Positions 24,504-32,030 of a stretch of 64,000 nucleotides of DNA are shown here, piece by piece. Origin of the DNA: Solirubrobacter ginsenosidimutans (GTDB lineage Bacteria > Actinomycetota > Thermoleophilia > Solirubrobacterales > Solirubrobacteraceae); NCBI RefSeq assembly GCF_027587205.1, contig NZ_JAPDOD010000026.1, positions 65,190 through 129,189 of the forward strand. The letters are read 5' to 3'. The number at the start of each line of letters is the position of its first letter. The first letter of the stretch is position 1. The notes under the pieces are model-generated. The model saw only the letters and a program-made list of their open reading frames with translations, was not told the origin of the DNA and did not search any database. The position numbers were made by a program, and so were the translations under genes.

Positions 24504-25253
24504 CTAGCCCGCGACCCGCTCGAGGATCTCGGCGTCGACGTCGAAGTTGGCGTGCACCGTGTCGGTGTCGTCCAGGTCCTCGAGCGTGTCGATCAGCTTC
24601 ATCAGCTTGATCGCGCCGTCCTCGTCCAGCGGCACCAGCGTCTTCGGGCGCTGCATCACCTGCGACTCCACGACCTCGATCCCGGCGTCGACCAGTGCGG
24701 CGCGCATCGCGGTCAGGTCGGACGGCTCGCAGAGGATCTCGTAGACGTCGTCCTCGAGCACGATGTCCTCGGCGCCGGCGTCCAGCGCGGGCATCAGGTC
24801 GTCCTCGGAGTACTTCTCGCCGTCGACCACGACGACGCCCTTCTTGTCGAACAGGTAGGCCACCGAGCCGGGCTCACCGAGGTTGCCGCCGTGCTTGGCG
24901 AACGCGTGGCGGATCTCTGACCCGGTGCGGTTGCGGTTGTCCGTGAACGCCTCGACCAGCATCGCGACGCCGCCGGGCCCGTAGCCCTCGTACATCACGG
25001 CTTCCATCGTGTCGGCGTCGGCGCCCGCGCCGGTGCCCTTGGCGATCGCGCGCTCGATGTTGTCCTTGGGCATCGAGGCGTCCTTGGCCTTCTGGACGGC
25101 GAGACCGAGGGCGGCATTGCCCACGACGTCGCCCCCGCCTTCCTTGGCGGCGACGGTGATCGCCCGCGCGAGCTTCGTGAACAACTTGCCACGGCGGGAA
25201 TCGACGATCGCCTTCTTGTGCTTGATCCCCGCCCATTTCGAATGACCGGCCAT
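24504..25253 (-). CDS. yebC: YebC/PmpR-family regulatory protein
   Basis: 249 residues, the usual length. It begins MAGHSKWAGIKHKKAIVDSR, the family signature, and contains PKDNIERAIAKGTG and EGYGPGGVAMLVEAFTDNRN. YebC-type proteins bind DNA in some bacteria, and recent work links the family to translation of proline-rich stretches. The start is fixed by the signature; TAGACT lies 8 nt upstream, so the message may be leaderless. It commonly neighbours ruvC; here five genes (ruvC-side GNAT, membrane, AraC, toroid) have come between them. Confidence 0.96.
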   Translation of the reverse strand: MAGHSKWAGIKHKKAIVDSRRGKLFTKLARAITVAAKEGGGDVVGNAALGLAVQKAKDASMPKDNIERAIAKGTGAGADADTMEAVMYEGYGPGGVAMLVEAFTDNRNRTGSEIRHAFAKHGGNLGEPGSVAYLFDKKGVVVVDGEKYSEDDLMPALDAGAEDIVLEDDVYEILCEPSDLTAMRAALVDAGIEVVESQVMQRPKTLVPLDEDGAIKLMKLIDTLEDLDDTDTVHANFDVDAEILERVAG

Positions 25254-25261
25254 GGCTGAGG

Positions 25262-25267
25262 AGTCTA
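25262..25267 (-). promoter_or_regulatory. Putative -10 box of yebC (leaderless)
   Basis: On the minus strand TAGACT lies 8 nt before the certain yebC ATG, with no Shine-Dalgarno between them. Because this start codon is secure from homology, it is one of the better anchors for the leaderless pattern in this window. Confidence 0.45.
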
Positions 25268-25400
25268 GACGGAGAAAAGCCGCCACATCCCGTCGCCACC
25301 TCCCGTCCAAGGGGCAGACAACGCCGGCGACCTAGGGGTTCTTCCCCACCCCGTTTAGACCGCGCCGCGCGTCCCTGACGACGAACAAGGAGCGCTCCCC

Positions 25401-27479
25401 GTGCCGGCTGCCCCAGCCGGTCGCGCCCTGCTGCCAGCGCGCAGCAGGGCCGACCTCCCCTACCCACACAACGCCACGCGGCGAGGCTTCATGCTGGGCT
25501 CGAGCGCCCTGCTCGCGAGCGTGCTGCTGCACCGGAGCGCCCCGATGGCCGCCGCGCAGTCGAAGCCCTGGGACGACGTCGCGTACTGGGCGTTCGCCGA
25601 TCGCATGCAGGACCAGCTCGACCGGCACTGGGACGGGCGCTACTACACGCCGACGAAGGCGACGGTCAACTCGAACCTCCTCCTCACCCACGCCGCCGCC
25701 GCGCTGGCCGGGCACGACGGACCGGCGCGCCGCGACGATCGCGCGAAGACGCTGATCAAGGCGCTGTGCGAGGGCCCGGCGTGGGTGACGAAGCCCACCG
25801 ACAGCAGCCAGGGCCACAAGCCGGGCTGGCGCGACGGGATCGCGGGCGGCGGGATCCAGCACCTCGTGGTCGACACCGAGATCGCCTGGCCGCTGATGAT
25901 CGCGTGGCAGGCGCGCGACGCGCTCGGCCTCGACCAGGCCACCGCGGACCTGATCGCCGACCGCATCATCAGCACCACCAAGGGCAGCTTCTGGAAGTGG
26001 CCGACGCTGCGGCTGAACCAGATCAACTGGTACACGCGGATGTATGTCGCTGCCGCGACCGTGGGCGGCGACCGCAAGGACCTGCAGAACCAGCTGCTCG
26101 AGCAGGTCCGGCGCTTCGTGGACGGTGTGCGCAAGCCGATGGCCGGCGCGACGGTCTCAAACCTCGGCGGCGGGTACCGCTTCCACTACCTCCCGGGCGC
26201 GGTGGAGCGGCATAAGTACAACCTGGACAGCGCCGAGTACGCGAACATCGTCCTCGGGTTCCTCGTCGCCTACAAGCAGGCGCGCGACGCCGGGATGCCG
26301 CCGCTTGACTCCGCGCGCGCCGAGGTCGTGCGCGCGTGGTCGGAGCGCGTCTTGTCGGGCTACTGGACCCACGCCGGATACCTGAACTGGGACACCGGGC
26401 TCGGGTTCAAGCGCTGGCACCAGGGCAAGAAGCTCGGGCTCTCCCAGGCGGCGCTGCTGGGCATCGCGGTCTGCCCGGAGCTCGCCCCCAACCAGTCGTG
26501 GGCCAAGCACCTGCTCGACCGCGGCTTCGAGCTCTTCGACCGCTGGACGCAGCGCGACCGCGGCCTCCCGCCCGCCAACGCGTTCTCGGTGCCGTCGATC
26601 GACGACGACGAGGCCTCGCAGGTGCTCGCCGCGGCGCGCGTGCAGGCCAATGCCGCGCAGGCGGTGCTCTACGGGCTGGGCAAGGCACGCAGCGAGGAGC
26701 CGCCGCCGCTGTACGCCTACGACCCCGACGTCGGCCGGCTGGCGATCACCACGCCCACCTACAACACCGCGATCGTCGCCGTCTCGCGCGATGCGTTCCC
26801 GTACGGCGGGGTCGACATCGCCCGGCTCTTCGACGGCCAGCAGGACGTCGCCGGCGGGGTCGGCGGGCGCCCGCCCGCGTCCTTCGGGGTCGTGGTGCGC
26901 AGCGGCGGCAAGATGATCGCGGCCTCCCAGCACGCGGTCGCGGGCGGAAGCACCGACCCGCTCGAGCTGCTCGAGGCGCCGCGCGGCATCGGCAACAACC
27001 CGCAGCCGTTCCCGCACCGCCCCTACGCGGGCGCCTTCAAGATGCTGCGCGTGCGTGGCACCGCACGTGCCAACGGGATCGCGATCCAGACGACGCACCG
27101 GTTCGAGGCGACCTTCATCGAGACCGAATGGCGCGTCACCGGCGCCGGCGGGAAGGTCATCGAGGCGATCTTCCCGAGCTGGGGCTCGCGCGCGAAGGTC
27201 ACCGCCGTCAACCGGCGGGGCGAGCGGCGCGCCGTCACCGACGGGATGTCGCTGCGTGACGTCGACTGGTTCCACGTCGAGAGCGAGCAGACCGGCTACG
27301 TGGTCGTGGTCGAGGGCGGAAAGAGCGCGACCAAGCCCCGGCCGAGCAAGCAGTCGAGCGCTCCCAAGCCGGGCCCGACGCTGACGATCCGGGCCAGCGG
27401 GACCACGATCAAGGCCAGGATCGCGCCCGCCAAGACGGTGGACGAGGCGCGCGCGATCGCGGTTCAACTGGTCGGCTGA
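25401..27479 (+). CDS. Tat-exported protein of unknown function, toroid plus beta-rich domain
   Basis: 692 residues. The N terminus has a twin-arginine signal (NATRRGFMLGSS, Arg27-Arg28), a hydrophobic core and an Ala-x-Ala-type site near residues 50-52, so it should be exported folded. Residues about 60-430 look like an all-helical (alpha/alpha)-barrel with Trp- and Tyr-rich turns. About 440-650 is beta-rich, and the tail is basic and Ser/Pro-rich. This order recalls polysaccharide lyases of the heparinase type, but I see no firm catalytic motif. GTG start with AAGGAG 8-9 nt upstream. Confidence 0.8.
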   Translation: MPAAPAGRALLPARSRADLPYPHNATRRGFMLGSSALLASVLLHRSAPMAAAQSKPWDDVAYWAFADRMQDQLDRHWDGRYYTPTKATVNSNLLLTHAAAALAGHDGPARRDDRAKTLIKALCEGPAWVTKPTDSSQGHKPGWRDGIAGGGIQHLVVDTEIAWPLMIAWQARDALGLDQATADLIADRIISTTKGSFWKWPTLRLNQINWYTRMYVAAATVGGDRKDLQNQLLEQVRRFVDGVRKPMAGATVSNLGGGYRFHYLPGAVERHKYNLDSAEYANIVLGFLVAYKQARDAGMPPLDSARAEVVRAWSERVLSGYWTHAGYLNWDTGLGFKRWHQGKKLGLSQAALLGIAVCPELAPNQSWAKHLLDRGFELFDRWTQRDRGLPPANAFSVPSIDDDEASQVLAAARVQANAAQAVLYGLGKARSEEPPPLYAYDPDVGRLAITTPTYNTAIVAVSRDAFPYGGVDIARLFDGQQDVAGGVGGRPPASFGVVVRSGGKMIAASQHAVAGGSTDPLELLEAPRGIGNNPQPFPHRPYAGAFKMLRVRGTARANGIAIQTTHRFEATFIETEWRVTGAGGKVIEAIFPSWGSRAKVTAVNRRGERRAVTDGMSLRDVDWFHVESEQTGYVVVVEGGKSATKPRPSKQSSAPKPGPTLTIRASGTTIKARIAPAKTVDEARAIAVQLVG

Positions 27480-27483
27480 CGCG

Positions 27484-27532
27484 CGAGCGTGCACTTCCTC
27501 GGGCTCAGGCCGAGGAAGTGCACGCTCGGTGG
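27484..27532. repeat. 48-bp intergenic palindromic element, copy 2 (perfect hairpin)
   Basis: A perfect 19-bp inverted repeat (27484-27502 with 27510-27528, loop GCTCAGG) followed by GTGG. It lies between the convergent stop codons of the Tat-exported protein and the sigma factor gene. No U-run follows on either strand, so it is not a standard intrinsic terminator, though a bidirectional stop or mRNA-end stabiliser is possible. It matches copy 1 at 23567-23614 with compensatory stem changes. Confidence 0.75.
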
Positions 27533-27536
27533 TGTG

Positions 27537-28925
27537 TCAGCCGGCGGGAGTCGCGGTCGGCGTGTCGGTTGCGGTCGGGGACGCGGTCGGCGTCTCGACC
27601 GGAGCGGCGCTCGGCGTGGGTGTCGGAGCGGGCGGCTCCGGCGTGGCCGTGGCCGTCGGGACCGGGGTCGCGGTCGGGGCCGGGGTCGGAGCGGCCGTCG
27701 GGACCGGCGTCGCGGTCGGCGCCGGCCGCACGATCCCCTTGCGCGGCGGGGAGGTGGGATTGGGGATGTGGTACGCCGCGATCGTGAGCTTCGACAGGGC
27801 GAGCGCGCGCTGGCTGCTGCCCTTCGGTTGCTTGCGGAACTTCGCGAGCAGGGCCTGCATGCGCTGTGTCTCGGCCGGTGTGGGATTGCTCCGGTCGAAC
27901 GCACGCATCGCGTAGCGGAGCCGCCGGGTCTCGGACAGGGTGAAGATCGCGCTGTGCGCGATCGGGCGCTTGGCCGGACGCGCGTGCTTGACCTTCGTCC
28001 TCGCCGTCGCCGTCGGGGTCGACGCGGCCGCCACCACGAAGTGGGGCGCGTCGGCGGCCGCAGTCTTCGGCGCGGGCTCGCGCTTGTGGGACGTCGGGCG
28101 CGCGGCCTGGACGACGATCTCCGGATCGACGGACGCGAGCTGCGGCACGCGGCGCTCATGCACCGCCAGCTCGGGCACGGCGACCGCGCCGCCGCCCACG
28201 ACGAGCGCGCAGCACGCGCCCACCGCGACCTTCTGCACGCCCGCGAGCCCGCCGCCGCCGAGCAGTTGCGCGACGACGCCCCACGGACTCCACCCCGCCA
28301 GCCGGCGCAGGCGCGACGGGGTCGTGCGCAGGTCGCGCTGGTAGGCGCGGCAGTCCGAGCAGGACCACAGGTGCCGGCGCGCGATCTCGCTCGCCCGCAC
28401 CCCGGCCGAGGCGGCCTCGTCCAGCGCCGAGCACACCGACGTGCAGGCGGTCTCGCGCGCGGCCGCGGTACGGCGCAGGTTCTCGCGCGCCCGGGCGAGC
28501 AGCGAGCGGGTCGTCTCGACCGTCGTCTGCAGCCGCCCCGCGACCTCCTCGTGCGAGAGCCCGTCGATTGCGCTCATCACCAGCACCGAACGCTGGCGGT
28601 CGGGCAGCCGGTGGATGTCGCCCAGCAGGGCGCGGGCCTCGGCCCGGCGGGCGAGCTCGTCGGGCAGCTGCGCGCTCAGGGCGGGGACGCCGTCGAGCTC
28701 GACGTCGCCGACGGGGCGGGTGCGCCCGCGGCGCAGCTCGTCCACGCACGCGTTGTGCACGAGCCGCAGCAGCCACGCGCGCGGCTCGAGTGGCACCACC
28801 CCCGCGCGCAGTGCCGTGTGCACGCGCAGGAACACGTCCTGCAGCACGTCGTCGGTCTCGTGCCCGGAGGCGTACAGGATCCGCGCAGCCTGGCGGCGCA
28901 AGGCGGGGCGGTGGCGTTCATACAT
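27537..28925 (-). CDS. ECF sigma factor fused to anti-sigma-like zinc finger, membrane helix and Pro/Thr-rich tail
   Basis: 462 residues from ATG 28925. Sigma region 2 (about 1-68, DDVLQDVFLRVH and PRAWLLRLVHNACVDELRR) and region 4 (about 96-152, LPDRQRSVLVMSAIDGLSHE) are followed by H-x3-C-x2-C (His185, Cys189, Cys192), the anti-sigma zinc-finger motif, and one membrane helix (about 229-252). The last 60 residues are a Pro/Thr/Ala repeat, probably outside the cell. In-frame codons upstream of ATG encode LEDRALLARFAAGDEESLAV, typical sigma N terminus, but no ATG/GTG/TTG precedes them before a stop at 29055-29057. The true start is therefore uncertain. Confidence 0.88.
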   Translation of the reverse strand: MYERHRPALRRQAARILYASGHETDDVLQDVFLRVHTALRAGVVPLEPRAWLLRLVHNACVDELRRGRTRPVGDVELDGVPALSAQLPDELARRAEARALLGDIHRLPDRQRSVLVMSAIDGLSHEEVAGRLQTTVETTRSLLARARENLRRTAAARETACTSVCSALDEAASAGVRASEIARRHLWSCSDCRAYQRDLRTTPSRLRRLAGWSPWGVVAQLLGGGGLAGVQKVAVGACCALVVGGGAVAVPELAVHERRVPQLASVDPEIVVQAARPTSHKREPAPKTAAADAPHFVVAAASTPTATARTKVKHARPAKRPIAHSAIFTLSETRRLRYAMRAFDRSNPTPAETQRMQALLAKFRKQPKGSSQRALALSKLTIAAYHIPNPTSPPRKGIVRPAPTATPVPTAAPTPAPTATPVPTATATPEPPAPTPTPSAAPVETPTASPTATDTPTATPAG

Positions 28926-29113
28926 GACCGCGAGCGACTCCTCGTCGCCCGCGGCGAATCGCGCGAGGAGGGCGCGGTCCTCTAGAGATGGGGAGATGGC
29001 GGTATGCAGGTGGGAGTTCGGCCGGCGTCGATGGTGCAGACGTGGAGCTATCGACTATGTGTCGCCTCTTCTTGGTTCCTTACATACCTTCCGCAACATA
29101 TTCTGTGGGAGAA

Positions 29114-29761
29114 ATGCGTTCCGGAGAGCGTGCCGCCCGCGCCGCGGCCTACGAGCGCGCCCGGCCGGAGATCCTCGAGCACGTTCCGCGCAGCGCCCGG
29201 CGCGTGCTCGATCTCGGATGCGCGACCGGCACGACCGGCGCCGCGCTCAAGCAGCGCCAGGCCGTCGAGGTCGTCGGCGTCGAGCTCGAGCCCGACTACG
29301 CGCGCGAGGCCGCGACCCGCCTGGACCAGGTGCTCACCGCCGACGTGGAGAGCGCCGCTCCCGACGGCCGCTTCGACGTCCTGATCGCGGCCGACATCCT
29401 CGAGCACCTCAAGGACCCGTGGGGCACGCTGAAGCGCTACAGCGCCCTGCTCGAACCCGGCGCCACGGTGATCGTGAGCCTCCCCAACGTCGCCCACTGG
29501 AGCACCTACGCCCACCTCGCCCGCGGGTCCTGGCCGCGCAAGCCCGAGGGGATCTTCGACGCCACCCACCTGCGCTGGTTCACGTTGCGCGACGCCAACG
29601 ACCTCCTCCGACAGGCCGGCCTGACGCCGCAGACCGTCGTGCGCCGCGGGTGGATCTACACGCGCGGATCGCGCCTGGACGTCATCGCCCCGCCGCTGCT
29701 CAAAGTCCCGGGCATCCGCACGCTGATCACCTTCCAGCACATCATCACCGCCGTTCTCTGA
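29114..29761 (+). CDS. Class I SAM-dependent methyltransferase
   Basis: 215 residues. Motif I is VLDLGCATGTTG (31-42), with VGVELEPDYAREAATR as the acidic-loop region, then FDVLIAADILEHLKDPW and LEPGATVIVSLPN. This is the methyltransferase-11/23 pattern often found with glycan or polyprenyl-linked substrates. ATG 29114 has GGGAG 5 nt upstream and is preferred over a 126-base longer frame. Its stop codon lies inside the palindrome of the next gene, 14 bp before that start, so the two are probably co-transcribed. Confidence 0.88.
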   Translation: MRSGERAARAAAYERARPEILEHVPRSARRVLDLGCATGTTGAALKQRQAVEVVGVELEPDYAREAATRLDQVLTADVESAAPDGRFDVLIAADILEHLKDPWGTLKRYSALLEPGATVIVSLPNVAHWSTYAHLARGSWPRKPEGIFDATHLRWFTLRDANDLLRQAGLTPQTVVRRGWIYTRGSRLDVIAPPLLKVPGIRTLITFQHIITAVL

Positions 29762-29773
29762 CTATAGTCAGAG
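29756..29773. promoter_or_regulatory. Perfect 18-bp palindrome, putative MarR-GNAT operator
   Basis: CTCTGACTATAGTCAGAG is a perfect dyad ending 2 bp before the ATG of the MarR-GNAT gene. It covers the stop codon of the methyltransferase gene. MarR proteins bind 16-20 bp dyads of this type to repress their own genes. It also contains a TATAGT box, so a promoter may lie inside it. Confidence 0.7.
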
Positions 29774-29775
29774 AT

Positions 29776-30603
29776 ATGCAGATCGAGTCTGTCCGTTCCT
29801 TCAATCGCACCGTCACCGAGCGGATCGGTGCCCTGCAGGACTCCTATCTCGCCTCCAATCGCCCGCTCGGGGCCGATCGCGTGCTGTGGGAGATCGGCGA
29901 CGGCACGGACCTGCGCACGCTCCGCACGCGGCTCGGCCTCGACTCCGGCTACCTCAGCCGCCTGATCGCCTCGCTCCAGCGTGAGGGGCTCGTCGAGACC
30001 GCGCCGGGCGAGGACAAGCGCGTCCGCGCGGTCACGCTGACCGAGGCCGGCCGGGCCGAGCGCGCGAGCCTGGACCGCTGGAGCGACGAGCTCGCCCAGG
30101 CGCTGCTCGCCCCCTTGAGTGCCGCGCAGCGCGACCGGCTCGTCGAGGCGATGGCGACCGTCGAGCGGCTGCTCACCGCCGGGCTGGTGCAGATCGCCGC
30201 CGAGGATCCGGCGAGCGCGGACGCGCGGCGCTGTCTCGCCGCGTACTACGAGGAGCTCGACGCGCGCTTCGACGGCGGCTTCGAGGCCGCCAAGACGCTG
30301 CCGAGCGACGACGCCCTCTTCCTCGTCGCCCGCCTGCGCGGCGAGCCCGTCGGCTGCGGCGCGATCAAGACCGCGACGGGCGACATCAAGCGCATGTGGG
30401 TCTCCCCCGCGGCCCGTGGGCTCGGTCTCGGGCGGCGGATGCTGAGCGAGCTCGAGCGCTATTCGGAGACCGGCACCGCCCGCCTGGAGACCAACCGCAG
30501 CCTCACGGAGGCGATCGGGCTCTACCGCGCCGCGGGCTACGAGGAGGTCGCGCCCTTCAACGACGAGCCCTACGCCCACCACTGGTTCGGCAAGCGCCTC
30601 TGA
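29776..30603 (+). CDS. MarR-type regulator fused to GNAT acetyltransferase
   Basis: 275 residues. Residues 1-135 are a MarR winged helix (LRTRLGLDSGYLSRLIASLQ as helix-turn-helix, KRVRAVTLTEAGRAE as wing). Residues 150-275 are a GNAT domain with acetyl-CoA loop RGLGLGRRML (214-223) and LYRAAGYEEV. Such fusions are known in actinobacteria and proteobacteria; the acetyltransferase half may modify the compound the regulator senses, but substrates are generally unknown. An 18-bp palindrome directly before the ATG indicates autoregulation. Confidence 0.93.
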   Translation: MQIESVRSFNRTVTERIGALQDSYLASNRPLGADRVLWEIGDGTDLRTLRTRLGLDSGYLSRLIASLQREGLVETAPGEDKRVRAVTLTEAGRAERASLDRWSDELAQALLAPLSAAQRDRLVEAMATVERLLTAGLVQIAAEDPASADARRCLAAYYEELDARFDGGFEAAKTLPSDDALFLVARLRGEPVGCGAIKTATGDIKRMWVSPAARGLGLGRRMLSELERYSETGTARLETNRSLTEAIGLYRAAGYEEVAPFNDEPYAHHWFGKRL

Positions 30604-30616
30604 TAAGCGGGGGGTT

Positions 30617-30638
30617 CCGGGGGGCGGCAGCCCCCCGG
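30617..30638 (+). terminator. GC hairpin after the MarR-GNAT gene
   Basis: Stem CCGGGGGG (30617-30624) pairs with CCCCCCGG (30631-30638) across a 6-nt loop, 14 nt after the stop codon. Only a short TGATTAT run follows, so termination by this hairpin alone may be partial. It separates the MarR-GNAT gene from the phosphohexomutase gene. Confidence 0.6.
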
Positions 30639-30656
30639 TGATTATCCTGCGGCGCC

Positions 30657-32030
30657 ATGCCCGTGACCGACCTCGCGAAGATCTTCAAGGCCTACGACGT
30701 CCGCGGCATCTATGGGGACGACATCGACGGCGACACCGCGGAGGCGATCGGGCGCGGCCTCACGCGAGCGCTCTCCGACCTGTCCGGCAAGCCCACCGGC
30801 GAGCTCCGGATCGGCCTGGGGCGCGACATGCGCCTGTCGGCGCCGGAGCTGTCGGAGCGCTACCGCGACGGCATGGTCGCCGAGGGCGCCCACGTCGTCG
30901 ACGCCGGCCAGGTCGGCACCGAGATGGTCTACTGGCTCGTCGGCTCGCGTGACCTCGACGGCGGCCTGATGTGCACCGCCAGCCACAACCCGAAGGCCTA
31001 CACGGGCGCCAAGATGGTCGAGCGCGGAAGCGTGGCGCTGTCCGGCGATCGCGGACTGCAGGAGATCCGCGCCCACATCGAGAACGGCCTCGGCGAAGCC
31101 CCCGGCGGCGGCTCCTACGAGGAGGTCGACATCTATGAGGCGTTCCAGCGCGAGGCGCTGAAGGTCATCGACACGAGCGCCGTCCGGCCGCTGAAGGTCG
31201 TCCTCGACGGCGGCAACGGCATGGCCGGGCCGATGATCGGGCCGATCCTGAAGACGCTCCCGCTCGAGCTGGTCGAGACCTACTGGGTCCCGGACGGCGA
31301 GTTCCCCGGCCACGAGCCGAACCCGCTGCTGCCCGAGAACCGCGAGTTCATCGTCCGCAAGGTGATCGAGGAGGGAGCCGACCTCGGCATCGCCTGGGAC
31401 GGCGACGCCGACCGCTGCTTCTTCTTCGACGGCGAGGGCGAGTTCGTCCCCGGCGACTTCCTGACCGCGCTGCTCGCGTCCTCGGTGCTGGAGAAGACCC
31501 CCGGCGCCGACATCCTCTACGACGTCCGCGCCTCGCGGGCGGTGCCGGACACGATCACCCGCCTCGGCGGCCGCGCGCTGGTCAACCGCGTCGGCCACGC
31601 GTTCTTCAAGACCCGCATGCGCGACGAGGGCGGCGAGTTCGGCGGCGAGGTCTCCGGCCACTACTACTTCAAGGCGTTCTACAACGCGGATTCGGGCACG
31701 ATCCCGGCGTTGCTGATCCTCGAACTGCTCTCCAAGCGCGAGACGACGCTCGCCGCGCTGCTATCGGACCTGCGCTCGACCTACTTCATCTCCGGCGAGA
31801 TCAACTCCACCGTCTCCGACCAGCAGGGGAAGATCGAGGAGATCAAGGCGACGTTCGCCGACGCCGAGATCACCGAGCTCGACGGCGTCTCGGTCGACTA
31901 CGCGGACTGGCACTTCAACGTGCGCCCGTCCAACACCGAGCCGTTGCTGCGCCTGAACCTCGAGAGCCTGATCTCCCAAGCGGACATGGAACGGCGGCGC
32001 GATGAGCTGCTGGCGCTGATCCGGTCGTGA
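30657..32030 (+). CDS. Phosphomannomutase/phosphoglucomutase
   Basis: 457 residues, full length for the alpha-D-phosphohexomutase family. The phosphoserine loop is CTASHNP (Ser109), the metal loop DGDADR, the sugar-specificity loop GGEVSGHYYF and the phosphate loop RPSNTEPLLRLN. GEVSG is the pattern of bacterial PMM/PGM enzymes, which interconvert hexose 1- and 6-phosphates for nucleotide-sugar synthesis. A TATCCT box 8 nt before the ATG and no ribosome site suggest leaderless transcription. Its stop overlaps the start of the next gene. Confidence 0.95.
   Translation: MPVTDLAKIFKAYDVRGIYGDDIDGDTAEAIGRGLTRALSDLSGKPTGELRIGLGRDMRLSAPELSERYRDGMVAEGAHVVDAGQVGTEMVYWLVGSRDLDGGLMCTASHNPKAYTGAKMVERGSVALSGDRGLQEIRAHIENGLGEAPGGGSYEEVDIYEAFQREALKVIDTSAVRPLKVVLDGGNGMAGPMIGPILKTLPLELVETYWVPDGEFPGHEPNPLLPENREFIVRKVIEEGADLGIAWDGDADRCFFFDGEGEFVPGDFLTALLASSVLEKTPGADILYDVRASRAVPDTITRLGGRALVNRVGHAFFKTRMRDEGGEFGGEVSGHYYFKAFYNADSGTIPALLILELLSKRETTLAALLSDLRSTYFISGEINSTVSDQQGKIEEIKATFADAEITELDGVSVDYADWHFNVRPSNTEPLLRLNLESLISQADMERRRDELLALIRS

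Noticed and set aside
24493..24504. GCTCTAAAGAGC dyad spanning the convergent stops of the toroid gene and yebC
   Set aside because: Five-base arms with a two-base loop are too short for a terminator and arise from two facing stop codons.
27543..27730. GTCGGCGTC/GGGGTCGCGGTC-like tandem repeat as an independent DNA repeat
   Set aside because: It encodes the Pro/Thr/Ala tail of the sigma fusion in frame; the repetition is explained by the protein.
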